Below are positions 6,725-22,980 of a DNA stretch of 64,000 nt, one piece after another. Source of the DNA: Nemertoderma westbladi (taxonomy: Eukaryota > Xenacoelomorpha > Nemertodermatida > Nemertodermatidae); the NCBI GenBank assembly GCA_032718475.1, contig JAUCBJ010003901.1, positions 1-64,000 on the forward strand, given 5' to 3'. The notes below the pieces were generated by a model. The model saw only the letters and a program-made list of their open reading frames with translations. It had not been told where the DNA came from and ran no database searches. Within the stretch, counting starts at the first letter, position 1, and each line of letters opens with the position of its first letter. A program made the position numbers and the translations under genes.

Positions 6725-9020
6725 TAGGCCCTACTGTTTATCTGATATACTGTTTGTTATACAAATATCGGATATCGGTAGGTCCTACTGTTTATCTGAT
6801 ATACTGTTTGTTATACAAATATCGGATATCGGTAGGCCTTACTGTTTATCTGATATACTGTTTATCTGATATACTGTTTGTTATACAAATATCGGATATA
6901 GGTAGGCCCTATTTTTTATCTGATATATTGTTTGTTATACAAATATCGGATATCGGTAGGCCCTACTGTTTATCTGATATACTGTTTATCTGATATACTG
7001 TTTGTTATACAAATATCGGATATAGGTAGGCCCTACTGTTTATCTGATATACTGTTTGTTATACAAATATCGGATATCGGTAGGCCCTACTGTTTATCTG
7101 ATATACTGTTTATCTGATGTACTGTTTGTTATACAAATATCGGTAGGCCCTACTGTCTATCTGATATACTGTTTATATGATATACTGTTTGTTATACAAA
7201 TATCGGATATCGGTAGCTACTGTTTATCTGATATACTGTTTGTTATACAAATATCGGATATCGGTAGGCCCTACTGTTTATCTGATATTTTGTTTGTTAT
7301 ACAAATATCGGATATAGGTAGGCCCTAATGTTTATCTGATATACTGTTTATCTGATATACTGTTTGTTATACAAATATCGGATATAGGTAGGCCCTACTG
7401 TTTATCTGATATACTGTTTATCTGATATACTGTTTGTTATACAAATATCGGATATAGGTAGGCCCTACTGTTTATCTGATATACTGTTTGTTATACAAAT
7501 ATCGGATATCGGTAGGCCCTACTGTTTATCTGATATTCTGTTTGTTATACAAATATCGGATATAGGTAGGCCCTACTGTTTATCTGATATACTGTTTGTT
7601 ATACAAATATCGGATATAGGTAGGCCCTACTGTTTATCTGATATACTGTTTGTTATACAAATATCGGATATCGGTAGGCCCTACTGTTTATCTGATATAC
7701 TGTTTGTTATACAAATATCGGATATCGGTAGGCCCTACTCTTTATCTGATATACTGTTTGTTATACAAATATCGGATATCGGTAGGCCCTACTGTTTATC
7801 TGATATACTGTTTGTTTAACAAATATCGGATATCGGTAGGCCCTACTGTTTATCTGATATACTGTTTGTTATACAAATATCGGATATTCCCTACTGTTTA
7901 TCTGATATACTGTTTGTTATACAAATATCGGATATCGGTAGGCCCTACTGTTTATCTGATATTCTGTTTGTTATACAAATATCGGATATAGGTAGGCCCT
8001 ACTGTTTATCTGATATACTGTTTGTTATACAAATATCGGATATTCCCTACTGTTTATCTGATATACTGTTTGTTATACAAATATCGGATATCGGTAGGCC
8101 CTACTGTTTATCTGATATACTGTTTGTTATACAAATATCGGATATCGGTAGGTCCTACTGTTTATCTGATATACTGTTTGTTATACAAATATCGGATATC
8201 GGTAGGCCTTACTGTTTATCTGATATACTGTTTATCTGATATACTGTTTGTTATACAAATATCGGATATAGGTAGGCCCTATTGTTTATCTGATATATTG
8301 TTTGTTATACAAATATCGGATATCGGTAGGCCCTACTGTTTATCTGATATACTGTTTATCTGATATACTGTTTGTTATACAAATATCGGATATAGGTAGG
8401 CCCTACTGTTTATCTGATATACTGTTTGTTATACAAATATCGGATATCGGTAGGCCCTACTGTTTATCTGATATACTGTTTATCTGATGTACTGTTTGTT
8501 ATACAAATATCGGTAGGCCCTACTGTCTATCTGATATACTGTTTATATGATATACTGTTTGTTATACAAATATCGGATATCGGTAGCTACTGTTTATCTG
8601 ATATACTGTTTGTTATACAAATATCGGATATCGGTAGGCCCTACTGTTTATCTGATATTTTGTTTGTTATACAAATATCGGATATAGGTAGGCCCTAATG
8701 TTTATCTGATATACTGTTTATCTGATATACTGTTTGTTATACAAATATCGGATATAGGTAGGCCCTACTGTTTATCTGATATACTGTTTATCTGATATAC
8801 TGTTTGTTATACAAATATCGGATATAGGTAGGCCCTACTGTTTATCTGATATACTGTTTGTTATACAAATATCGGATATCGGTAGGCCCTACTGTTTATC
8901 GGATATTCTGTTTGTTATACAAATATCGGATATAGGTAGGCCCTACTGTTTATCTGATATACTGTTTGTTATACAAATATCGGATATAGGTAGGCCCTAC
9001 TGTTTATCTGATATACTGTT
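6725..9020. repeat. Duplicated ~0.93-kb block inside the 54-mer array, offset 1,370 bp
   Basis: 6725-7650 matches 8095-9020. Shared marks include the unit lacking one GATATCGG segment with CTGTCTATC (7137 and 8507), TTTATATGATA, GATATTTTG (7284 and 8654) and GTAGCTAC. They differ at a few bases, such as ATTTTTTATC versus ATTGTTTATC and TATCTGATATTC versus TATCGGATATTC. The same neighbourhood also shows a 640-bp offset (5954 series versus 6594 series). Confidence 0.85.
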
Positions 9021-12019
9021 TGTTATACAAATATCGGATATAGGTAGGCCCTACTGTTTATCTGATATACTGTTTGTTATACAAATATCGGATATTCCCT
9101 ACTGTTTATCTGATATACTGTTTGTTATACAAATATCGGATATCGGTAGGCCCTACTGTTTATCTGATATTCTGTTTGTTATACAAATATCGGATATAGG
9201 TAGGCCCTACTGTTTATCTGATATACTGTTTGTTATACAAATATCGGATATTCCCTACTGTTTATCTGATATACTGTTTGTTATACAAATATCGGATATC
9301 GGTAGGCCCTACTGTTTATCTGATATTCTGTTTGTTATACAAATATCGGATATAGGTAGGCCCTACTGTTTATCTGATATACTGTTTATCTGATATACTG
9401 TTTGTTATACAAATATCGGATATAGGTAGGCCCTACTGTTTATCTGATATACTGTTTGTTATACAAATATCGGATATCGGTAGGCCCTACTGTTTATCTG
9501 ATATTCTGTTTGTTATACAAATATCGGATATAGGTAGGCCCTACTGTTTATCTGATATACTGTTTGTTATACAAATATCGGATATAGGTAGGCCCTACTG
9601 TTTATCTGATATACTGTTTGTTATACAAATATCGGATATAGGTAGGCCCTACTGTTTATCTGATATACTGTTTGTTATACAAATATCGGATATAGGTAGG
9701 CCCTACTGTTTATCTGATATACTGTTTGTTATACAAATATCGGATATAGGTAGGCCCTACTGTTTATCTGATATACTGTTTGTTATACAAATATCGGATA
9801 TAGGTAGGCCCTACTGTTTATCTGATATACTGTTTGTTATACAAATATCGGATATAGGTAGGCCCTACTGTTTATCAGATATACTGTTTGTTATACAAAT
9901 ATCGGATATAGGTAGGCCCTACTGTTTATCTGATATACTGTTTGTTATACAAATATCGGATATCGGTAGGTCCTACTGTTTATCTGATATACTGTTTGTT
10001 ATACAAATATCGGATATCGGTAGGCCCTACTGTTTATCTGATATACTGTTTGTTATACAAATATCGGATATCGGTAGGCCCTACTGTTTATCTGATATAC
10101 TGTTTGTTATACAAATATCGGATATCGGTAGGCCCTACTGTTTATCTGATATACTGTTTGTTATACAAATATCGGATATCGGTAGGCCCTACTGTTTATC
10201 TGATATACTGTTTGTTATACAAATATCGGATATCGGTAGGCCTTACTGTTTATCTGATATACTGTTTGTTATACAAATATCGGATATAAGTAGGCCCTAT
10301 TGTTTATCTGATATACTGTTTGTTATACAAATATCGGATATCGGTAGGCCCTACTGTTTATCTGATATACTGTTTGTTATACAAATATCGGATATCGGTA
10401 GGCCCTACTGTTTATCTGATATACTGTTTGTTATACAAATATCGGATATAAGTAGGCCCTATTGTTTATCTGATATACTGTTTATCTGATATACTGTTTA
10501 TCTGATATACTGTTTGTTATACAAATATCGGATATCGGTAGGCCCTACTGTTTATCTGATATACTGTTTGTTATACAAATATCGGATATAGGTAGGCCCT
10601 ACTGTTTATCTGATATACTGTTTGTTATACAAATATCGGATAGGTAGGCCCTACTGTTTATCTGATATACTGTTTGTTATACAAATATCGGATATCGGTA
10701 GGCCCTACTGTTTATCTGATATACTGTTTGTTATACAAATATCGGATATAGGTAGGCCCTACTGTTTATCTGATATACTGTTTGTTATACAAATATCGGA
10801 TATCGGTAGGCCCTACTGTTTATCTGATATACTGTTTGTTATACAAATATCGGATATCGGTAGGCCCTACTGTTTATCTGATATACTGTTTGTTATACAA
10901 ATATCGGATATCGGTAGGCCTTACTGTTTATCTGATATACTGTTTGTTATACAAATATCGGATATAGGTAGGCCCTACTGTTTATCTGATATACTGTTTG
11001 TTATACAAATATCGGATATCGGTAGGCCCTACTGTTTATCTGATATACTGTTTGTTATACAAATATCGGATATAGGTAGGCCCTACTGTTTATCTGATAT
11101 ACTGTTTGTTATACAAATATCGGATATCGGTAGGCCCTACTGTTTATCTGATATACTGTTTGTTATACAAATATCGGATATCGGTAGGCCCTACTGTTTA
11201 TCTGATATACTGTTTGTTATACAAATATCGGATATCGGTAGGCCCTACTGTTTATCTGATATACTGTTTGTTATACAAATATCGGATATAGGTAGGCCCT
11301 ACTGTTTATCTGATATACTGTTTGTTATACAAATATCGAATATAGGTAGGCCCTACTGTTTATCTGATATACTGTTTGTTATACAAATATCGGATATCGG
11401 TAGGCCCTACTGTTTATCTGATATACTGTTTGTTATACAAATATCGGATATCGGTAGGCCCTACTGTTTATCTGATATACTGTTTGTTATACAAATATCG
11501 GATATAGGTAGGCCCTACTGTTTATCTGATATACTGTATATCTGATATACTGTTTGTTATACAAATATCGGATATCGGTAGGCCCTACTGTTTATCTGAT
11601 ATACTGTTTGTTATACAAATATCGGATATCGGTAGGCCCTACTGTTTATCTGATATACTGTTTGTTATACAAATATCGGATATAGGTAGGCCCTACTGTT
11701 TATCTGATATACTGTATATCTGATATACTGTTTGTTATACAAATATCGGATATAGGTAGGCCCTACTGTTTATCTGATATACTGTTTGTTATACAAATAT
11801 CGGATATCGGTAGGCCCTACTGTTTATCTGATATTCTGTTTGTTATACAAATATCGGATATCGGTAGGTCCTACTGTTTATCTGATATACTGTTTATCTG
11901 ATATACTGTTTGTTATACAAATATCAGATAGGTAGGCCCTACTGTTTATCTGATATACTGTTTGTTATACAAATATCGGATATAGGTAGGCCCTACTGTT
12001 TATCAGATATACTGTTTGT

Positions 12020-15000
12020 TATACAAATATCGGATATAGGTAGGCCCTACTGTTTATCTGATATACTGTTTGTTATACAAATATCGGATATCGGTAGGTC
12101 CTACTGTTTATCAGATATACTGTTTGTTATACAAATATCGGATATCGGTAGGCCTTACTGTTTATCTGATATACTGTTTATCTGATATACTGTTTGTTAT
12201 ACAAATATCGGATATAGGTAGGCCCTACTGTTTATCTGATATACTGTTTGTTATACAAATATCGGATATCGGTAGGCCCTACTGTTTATCTGATATACTG
12301 TTTATCTGATATACTGTTTGTTATACAAATATCGGATATAGGTAGGCCCTACTGTTTATCTGATATACTGTTTGTTATACAAATATCGGATATCGGTAGC
12401 TACTGTTTATCTGATATACTGTTTGTTATACAAATATCGGATATCGGTAGGCCCTACTGTTTATCTGATATACTGTTTATCTGATATACTGTTTGTTAAA
12501 CAAATATCGGTAGGCCCTACTGTCTCTCTGATATACTGTTTATATGATATACTGTTTGTTATACAAATATCGGATAGGTAGGCCCTACTGTTTATCTGAT
12601 ATTTTGTTTGTTATACAAATATCGGATATAGGTAGGCCCTAATGTTTATCTGATATACTGTTTATCTGATATACTGTTTGTTATACAAATATCGGATATC
12701 GGTAGGCCCTACTGTTTATCTGATATACTGTTTGTTATACAAATATCGGATATAGGTAGGCCCTAATGTTTATCTGATATACTGTTTATCTGATATACTG
12801 TTTGTTATACAAATATCGGATATCGGTAGGCCCTACTGTTTATCTGATATACTGTTTGTTATACAAATATCGGATATCGGTAGGCCCTACTGTTTATCTG
12901 ATATACTGTTTGTTATACAAATATCGGATATAGGTAGGCCCTACTGTTTATCTGATATACTGTTTGTTATACAAATATCGGATATCGGTAGGCCCTACTG
13001 TTTATCTGATATACTGTTTGTTATACAAATATCGGATATCGGTAGGCCCTACTGTTTATCTGATATACTGTTTGTTATACAAATATCGGATATAGGTAGG
13101 CCCTACTGTTTATCTGATATACTGTTTGTTATACAAATATCGGATATCGGTAGGCCCTACTGTTTATCTGATATACTGTTTGTTATACAAATATCGGATA
13201 TCGGTAGGCCCTACTGTTTATCTGATATACTGTTTGTTATACAAATATCGGATATCGGTAGGCCCTACTGTTTATCTGATATACTGTTTGTTATACAAAT
13301 ATCGGATATAGGTAGGCCCTACTGTTTATCTGATATACTGTATATCTGATATACTGTTTGTTATACAAATATCGGATATCGGTAGGCCCTGCTGTTTATC
13401 TGATATACTGTTTGTTATACAAATATCGGATATCGGTAGGCCCTACTGTTTATCTGATATACTGTTTGTTATACAAATATCGGATATAGGTAGGCCCTAC
13501 TATTTATCTGATATACTGTATATCTGATATAGTGTTTGTTATACAAATATCGGATATAGGTAGGCCCTACTGTTTATCTGATATACTGTTTGTTATACAA
13601 ATATCGGATATCGGTAGCTACTGTTTATCTGATATTCTGTTTGTTATACAAATATCGGATATCGGTAGGTCCTACTGTTTATCTGATATACTGTTTATCT
13701 GATATACTGTTTGTTATACAAATATCGGATAGGTAGGCCCTACTGTTTATCTGATATACTGTTTGTTATACAAATATCGGATATAGGTAGGCCCTACTGT
13801 TTATCAGATATACTGTTTGTTATACAAATATCGGATATAGGAAGGCCCTACTGTTTATCTGATATACTGTTTGTTATACAAATATCGGATATCGGTAGGT
13901 CCTACTGTTTATCTGATATACTGTTTGTTATACAAATATCGGATATCGGTAGGCCTTACTGTTTATCTGATATACTGTTTATCTGATATACTGTTTGTTA
14001 TACAAATATCGGATATAGGTAGGCCCTACTGTTTATCTGATATATTGTTTGTTATAAAAATATCGGATATCGGTAGGCCCTACTGTTTATCTGATATACT
14101 GTTTATCTGATATACTGTTTGTTATACAAATATCGGATATAGGTAGGCCCTATTGTTTATCTGATATACTGTTTGTTATACAAATATCGGATATCGGTAG
14201 CTACTGTTTATCTGATATGCTGTTTGTTATACAAATATCGGATATCGGTAGGCCCTACTGTTTATCTGATATACTGTTTGTTATACAAATATCGGATATC
14301 GGTAGGCCCTACTGTTTATCTGATATACTGTTTATCTGATATACTGTTTGTTATACAAATATCGGTAGGCCCTACTGTCTATCTGATATACTGTTTATAT
14401 GATATACTGTTTGTTATACAAATATCGGATAGGTAGGCCCTACTGTTTATCTGATATTTTGTTTGTTATACAAATATCGGATATAGGTAGGCCCTAATGT
14501 TTATCTGATATACTGTTTATCTGATATACTGTTTGTTATACAAATATCGGATATCGGTAGGCCATACTGTTTATCTGATATACTGTTTGTTATACAAATA
14601 TCGGATATAGGTAGGCCCTAATGTTTATCTGATATACTGTTTGTTATACAAATATCGGATATCGGTAGGCCCTACTGTTTATCTGATATACTGTTTGTTA
14701 TACAAATATCGGATATCGGTAGGCCCTACTGTTTATCTGATATACTGTTTGTTATACAAATATCGGATATAGGTAGGCCCTACTGTTTATCTGATATACT
14801 GTTTGTTATACAAATATCGGATATCGGTAGGCCCTACTGTTTATCTGATATACTGTTTGTTATACAAATATCGGATATCGGTAGGCCCTACTGTTTATCT
14901 GATATACTGTTTGTTATACAAATATCGGATATCGGTAGGCCCTACTGTTTATCTGATATACTGTTTGTTATACAAATATCGGATATCGGTAGGCCCTACT

Positions 15001-18000
15001 GTTTATCTGATATACTGTTTGTTATACAAATATCGGATATCGGTAGGCCCTACTCTTTATCTGATATACTGTTTGTTATACAAATATCGGATATCGGTAG
15101 GCCCTACTGTTTATCTGATATACTGTTTGTTATACAAATATCGGATATCGGTAGGCCTTACTGTTTATCTGATATACTGTTTGTTATACAAATATCGGAT
15201 ATAGGTAGGCCCTACTGTTTATCTGATATACTGTTTATCTGATATACTGTTTGTTATACAAATATCGGATATCGGTAGGCCCTACTGTTTATCTGATATA
15301 CTGTTTGTTATACAAATATCGGATATAAGTAGACCCTATTGTTTATCTGATATACTGTTTGTTATACAAATATCTGATATCGGTAGGCCCTACTGTTTAT
15401 CTGATATACTGTTTGTTATACAAATATCGGATATAGGTAGGCCCTACTGTTTATCTGATATACTGTTTGTTATACAAATATCGGATATAGGTAGGCCCTA
15501 CTGTTTGTCTGATATACTGTTTGTTATACAAATATCGGATATCGGTAGGCCCTACTGTTTATCTGATATACTGTTTGTTATACAAATATCGGATATAGGT
15601 AGGCCCTACTGTTTATCTGATATACTGTTTGTTATACAAATATCGGATATAGGTAGGTCCTACTGTTTATCAGATATACTGTTTGTTATACAAATATCGG
15701 ATATCGGTAGGCCTTACTGTTTATCTGATATACTGTTTATCTGATATACTGTTTGTTATACAAATATCGGATATAGGTAGGCCCTACTGTTTATCTGATA
15801 TACTGTTTGTTATACAAATATCGGATATCGGTAGGCCCTACTGTTTATCTGATATACTGTTTATCTGATATACTGTTTGTTATACAAATATCGGATATAG
15901 GTAGGCCCTACTGTTTATCTGATATACTGTTTGTTATACAAATATCGGATATCGGTAGCTACTGTTTATCTGATATACTGTTTGTTATACAAATATCGGA
16001 TATCGGTAGGCCCTACTGTTTATCTGATATACTGTTTATCTGATATACTGTTTGTTAAACAAATATCGGTAGGCCCTACTGTCTCTCTGATATACTGTTT
16101 ATATGATATACTGTTTGTTATACAAATATCGGATAGGTAGGCCCTACTGTTTATCTGATATTTTGTTTGTTATACAAATATCGGATATAGGTAGGCCCTA
16201 ATGTTTATCTGATATACTGTTTATCTGATATACTGTTTGTTATACAAATATCGGATATCGGTAGGCCCTACTGTTTATCTGATATACTGTTTGTTATACA
16301 AATATCGGATATAGGTAGGCCCTAATGTTTATCTGATATACTGTTTATCTGATATACTGTTTGTTATACAAATATCGGATATCGGTAGGCCCTACTGTTT
16401 ATCTGATATACTGTTTGTTATACAAATATCGGATATCGGTAGGCCCTACTGTTTATCTGATATACTGTTTGTTATACAAATATCGGATATAGGTAGGCCC
16501 TACTGTTTATCTGATATACTGTTTGTTATACAAATATCGGATATCGGTAGGCCCTACTGTTTATCTGATATACTGTTTGTTATACAAATATCGGATATCG
16601 GTAGGCCCTACTGTTTATCTGATATACTGTTTGTTATACAAATATCGGATATCGGTAGGCCCTACTGTTTATCTGATATACTGTTTGTTATACAAATATC
16701 GGATATCGGTAGGCCCTACTGTTTATCTGATATACTGTTTGTTATACAAATATCGGATATCGGTAGGCCCTACTGTTTATCTGATATACTGTTTGTTATA
16801 CAAATATCGGATATAGGTAGGCCCTACTGTTTATCTGATATACTGTATATCTGATATACTGTTTGTTATACAAATATCGGATATCGGTAGGCCCTGCTGT
16901 TTATCTGATATACTGTTTGTTATACAAATATCGGATATCGGTAGGCCCTACTGTTTATCTGATATACTGTTTGTTATACAAATATCGGATATAGGTAGGC
17001 CCTACTATTTATCTGATATACTGTATATCTGATATAGTGTTTGTTATACAAATATCGGATATAGGTAGGCCCTACTGTTTATCTGATATACTGTTTGTTA
17101 TACAAATATCGGATATCGGTAGCTACTGTTTATCTGATATTCTGTTTGTTATACAAATATCGGATATCGGTAGGTCCTACTGTTTATCTGATATACTGTT
17201 TATCTGATATACTGTTTGTTATACAAATATCGGATAGGTAGGCCCTACTGTTTATCTGATATACTGTTTGTTATACAAATATCGGATATAGGTAGGCCCT
17301 ACTGTTTATCAGATATACTGTTTGTTATACAAATATCGGATATAGGAAGGCCCTACTGTTTATCTGATATACTGTTTGTTATACAAATATCGGATATCGG
17401 TAGGTCCTACTGTTTATCTGATATACTGTTTGTTATACAAATATCGGATATCGGTAGGCCTTACTGTTTATCTGATATACTGTTTATCTGATATACTGTT
17501 TGTTATACAAATATCGGATATAGGTAGGCCCTACTGTTTATCTGATATATTGTTTGTTATAAAAATATCGGATATCGGTAGGCCCTACTGTTTATCTGAT
17601 ATACTGTTTATCTGATATACTGTTTGTTATACAAATATCGGATATAGGTAGGCCCTATTGTTTATCTGATATACTGTTTGTTATACAAATATCGGATATC
17701 GGTAGCTACTGTTTATCTGATATGCTGTTTGTTATACAAATATCGGATATCGGTAGGCCCTACTGTTTATCTGATATACTGTTTGTTATACAAATATCGG
17801 ATATCGGTAGGCCCTACTGTTTATCTGATATACTGTTTATCTGATATACTGTTTGTTATACAAATATCGGTAGGCCCTACTGTCTATCTGATATACTGTT
17901 TATATGATATACTGTTTGTTATACAAATATCGGATAGGTAGGCCCTACTGTTTATCTGATATTTTGTTTGTTATACAAATATCGGATATAGGTAGGCCCT

Positions 18001-19080
18001 AATGTTTATCTGATATACTGTTTATCTGATATACTGTTTGTTATACAAATATCGGATATCGGTAGGCCATACTGTTTATCTGATATACTGTTTGTTATAC
18101 AAATATCGGATATAGGTAGGCCCTAATGTTTATCTGATATACTGTTTGTTATACAAATATCGGATATCGGTAGGCCCTACTGTTTATCTGATATACTGTT
18201 TGTTATACAAATATCGGATATCGGTAGGCCCTACTGTTTATCTGATATACTGTTTGTTATACAAATATCGGATATAGGTAGGCCCTACTGTTTATCTGAT
18301 ATACTGTTTGTTATACAAATATCGGATATCGGTAGGCCCTACTGTTTATCTGATATACTGTTTGTTATACAAATATCGGATATCGGTAGGCCCTACTGTT
18401 TATCTGATATACTGTTTGTTATACAAATATCGGATATCGGTAGGCCCTACTGTTTATCTGATATACTGTTTGTTATACAAATATCGGATATCGGTAGGCC
18501 CTACTGTTTATCTGATATACTGTTTGTTATACAAATATCGGATATCGGTAGGCCCTACTCTTTATCTGATATACTGTTTGTTATACAAATATCGGATATC
18601 GGTAGGCCCTACTGTTTATCTGATATACTGTTTGTTATACAAATATCGGATATCGGTAGGCCTTACTGTTTATCTGATATACTGTTTGTTATACAAATAT
18701 CGGATATAGGTAGGCCCTACTGTTTATCTGATATACTGTTTATCTGATATACTGTTTGTTATACAAATATCGGATATCGGTAGGCCCTACTGTTTATCTG
18801 ATATACTGTTTGTTATACAAATATCGGATATAAGTAGACCCTATTGTTTATCTGATATACTGTTTGTTATACAAATATCTGATATCGGTAGGCCCTACTG
18901 TTTATCTGATATACTGTTTGTTATACAAATATCGGATATAGGTAGGCCCTACTGTTTATCTGATATACTGTTTGTTATACAAATATCGGATATAGGTAGG
19001 CCCTACTGTTTGTCTGATATACTGTTTGTTATACAAATATCGGATATCGGTAGGCCCTACTGTTTATCTGATATACTGTT
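12020..19080. repeat. Two tandem ~3.5-kb higher-order repeats of the 54-mer
   Basis: Variant units recur at a 3,559-bp offset (12111 TCAGATA with 15670; 12372 with 15931). After a three-unit loss and a two-unit gain in the second copy the offset is 3,397 and then 3,505 bp (13500 with 17005, 14173 with 17678, 15371 with 18876). Marks include CTGTCTCTC, TATGCTG, ACTATTTATC and a TATCTGATATCGG unit. Offset changes in multiples of 54 show whole-unit gain and loss after duplication. Confidence 0.88.
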
Positions 19081-22000
19081 TGTTATACAAATATCGGATA
19101 TAGGTAGGCCCTACTGTTTATCTGATATACTGTTTGTTATACAAATATCGGATATCGGTAGGCCCTACTGTTTATCTGATATACTGTTTGTTATACAAAT
19201 ATCGGATATCGGTAGGCCTTACTGTTTATCTGATATACTGTTTGTTATACAAATATCGGATATAGGTAGGCCCTACTGTTTATCTGATATACTGTTTGTT
19301 ATACAAATATCGGATATCGGTAGGCCCTACTGTTTGTCTGATATACTGTTTGTTATACAAATATCGGATATCGGTAGGCCCTACTGTTTATCTGATATAC
19401 TGTTTGTTATACAAATATCGGATATAGGTAGGCCCTACTGTTTATCTGATATACTGTTTGTTATACAAATATCGGATATAGGTAGGCCCTACTGTTTATC
19501 TGATATACTGTTTGTTATACAAATATCGGATATCGGTTGGCCCTACTGTTTATCTGATATACTGTTTGTTATACAAATATCGGATATCGGTAGGCCCTAC
19601 TGTTTATCTGATATACTGTTTGTTATACAAATATCGGATATAGGTAGGCCCTACTGTTTATCTGATATACTGTATATCTGATATACTGTTTGTTATACAA
19701 ATATCGGATATCGGTAGGCCCTACTGTTTATCTGATATACTGTTTGTTAAACAAATATCGGATATCGGTAGGCCCTACTGTTTATCTGATATACTGTTTG
19801 TTATACAAATATCGGATATAGGTAGGCCCTACTGTTTATCTGATATACTGTATATCTGATATACTGTTTGTTATACAAATATCGGATATAGGTAGGCCCT
19901 ACTGTTTATCTGTTATACTGTTTGTTATACAAATATCGGATATCGGTAGGCCCTACTGCTTATCTGATATACTGTTTGTTATACAAATATCGGATATCGG
20001 TAGGCCCTACTGTTTATCTGATATACTGTTTGTTATACAAATATCGGATATCGGTAGGCCCTACTGTTTATCTGATATACCGTTTGTTATACAAATATCG
20101 GATATCGGTAGGCCCTACTGTTTATCTGATATACTGTTTGTTATACAAATATCGGATATCGGTAGGCCCTACAGTTTATCTGATATACTGTTTGTTATAC
20201 AAATATCGGATATCGGTAGGCCCTACAGTTTATCTGATATACTGTTTGTTATACAAATATCGGATATCGGTAGGCCCTACTGTTTATCTGATATACTGTT
20301 TGTTATACAAATATCGGATATCGGTAGGTCCTACTGTTTATCTGATATACTGTTTGTTATACAAATATCGGATATCGGTAGGCCCTACTGTTTATCTGAT
20401 ATACTGTTTGTTATACAAATATCGGATATCGGTAGGCCTTACTGTTTATCTGATATACTGTTTGTTATACAAATATCGGATATCGGTAGGTCCTACTGTT
20501 TATCTGATATACTGTTTGTTATACAAATATCGGATATCGGTAGGCCCTACTGTTTATCTGATATACTGTTTGTTATACAAATATCGGATATCGGTAGGCC
20601 TTACTGTTTATCTGATATACTGTTTGTTATACAAATATCGGATATCGGTAGGCCCTACTGTTTATCTGATATACTGTTTGTTATACAAATATCGGATATA
20701 GGTAGGCCCTACTGTTTATCTGATATACTGTTTGTTATACAAATATCGGATATCGGTAGGCCCTACTGTTTATCTGATATACTGTTTGTTATACAAATAT
20801 CGGATATCGGTAGGCCCTACTGTTTATCTGATATACTGTTTGTTATACAAATATCGGATATCGGTAGGCCCTACTGTTTATCTGATATACTGTTTGTTAT
20901 ACAAATATCGGATATCGGTAGGCCCTACTGTTTATCTGATATACTGTTTGTTATACAAATATCGGATATCGGTAGGCCCTACTCTTTATCTGATATACTG
21001 TTTGTTATACAAATATCGGATATCGGTAGGCCCTACTGTTTATCTGATATACTGTTTGTTATACAAATATCGGATATCGGTAGGCCTTACTGTTTATCTG
21101 ATATACTGTTTGTTATACAAATATCGGATATAGGTAGGCCCTACTGTTTATCTGATATACTGTTTATCTGATATACTGTTTGTTATACAAATATCGGATA
21201 TCGGTAGGCCCTACTGTTTATCTGATATACTGTTTGTTATACAAATATCGGATATAAGTAGACCCTATTGTTTATCTGATATACTGTTTGTTATACAAAT
21301 ATCTGATATCGGTAGGCCCTACTGTTTATCTGATATACTGTTTGTTATACAAATATCGGATATAGGTAGGCCCTACTGTTTATCTGATATACTGTTTGTT
21401 ATACAAATATCGGATATAGGTAGGCCCTACTGTTTGTCTGATATACTGTTTGTTATACAAATATCGGATATCGGTAGGCCCTACTGTTTATCTGATATAC
21501 TGTTTGTTATACAAATATCGGATATAGGTAGGCCCTACTGTTTATCTGATATACTGTTTGTTATACAAATATCGGATATCGGTAGGCCCTACTGTTTATC
21601 TGATATACTGTTTGTTATACAAATATCGGATATCGGTAGGCCTTACTGTTTATCTGATATACTGTTTGTTATACAAATATCGGATATAGGTAGGCCCTAC
21701 TGTTTATCTGATATACTGTTTGTTATACAAATATCGGATATCGGTAGGCCCTACTGTTTGTCTGATATACTGTTTGTTATACAAATATCGGATATCGGTA
21801 GGCCCTACTGTTTATCTGATATACTGTTTGTTATACAAATATCGGATATAGGTAGGCCCTACTGTTTATCTGATATACTGTTTGTTATACAAATATCGGA
21901 TATAGGTAGGCCCTACTGTTTATCTGATATACTGTTTGTTATACAAATATCGGATATCGGTTGGCCCTACTGTTTATCTGATATACTGTTTGTTATACAA

Positions 22001-22980
22001 ATATCGGATATCGGTAGGCCCTACTGTTTATCTGATATACTGTTTGTTATACAAATATCGGATATAGGTAGGCCCTACTGTTTATCTGATATACTGTATA
22101 TCTGATATACTGTTTGTTATACAAATATCGGATATCGGTAGGCCCTACTGTTTATCTGATATACTGTTTGTTAAACAAATATCGGATATCGGTAGGCCCT
22201 ACTGTTTATCTGATATACTGTTTGTTATACAAATATCGGATATAGGTAGGCCCTACTGTTTATCTGATATACTGTATATCTGATATACTGTTTGTTATAC
22301 AAATATCGGATATAGGTAGGCCCTACTGTTTATCTGTTATACTGTTTGTTATACAAATATCGGATATCGGTAGGCCCTACTGCTTATCTGATATACTGTT
22401 TGTTATACAAATATCGGATATCGGTAGGCCCTACTGTTTATCTGATATACTGTTTGTTATACAAATATCGGATATCGGTAGGCCCTACTGTTTATCTGAT
22501 ATACCGTTTGTTATACAAATATCGGATATCGGTAGGCCCTACTGTTTATCTGATATACTGTTTGTTATACAAATATCGGATATCGGTAGGCCCTACAGTT
22601 TATCTGATATACTGTTTGTTATACAAATATCGGATATCGGTAGGCCCTACAGTTTATCTGATATACTGTTTGTTATACAAATATCGGATATCGGTAGGCC
22701 CTACTGTTTATCTGATATACTGTTTGTTATACAAATATCGGATATCGGTAGGTCCTACTGTTTATCTGATATACTGTTTGTTATACAAATATCGGATATC
22801 GGTAGGCCCTACTGTTTATCTGATATACTGTTTGTTATACAAATATCGGATATCGGTAGGCCTTACTGTTTATCTGATATACTGTTTGTTATACAAATAT
22901 CGGATATCGGTAGGTCCTACTGTTTATCTGATATACTGTTTGTTATACAAATATCGGATATAGGTAGGCCCTACTGTTTA
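18300..22980. repeat. Tandem duplication of a ~2.25-kb block, offset 2,424 bp
   Basis: 18300-20540 matches 20724-22964 with the same rare variants in the same order: GTTTGTCTG (19331 and 21755), CGGTTGGCC, TATCTGTTATAC (19911 and 22335), CTGCTTATC, ATACCGTTTG (20079 and 22503) and two successive ACAGTTTATC units. I saw no substitutions between the copies in these marks, so the duplication is recent or under conversion. Confidence 0.9.
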
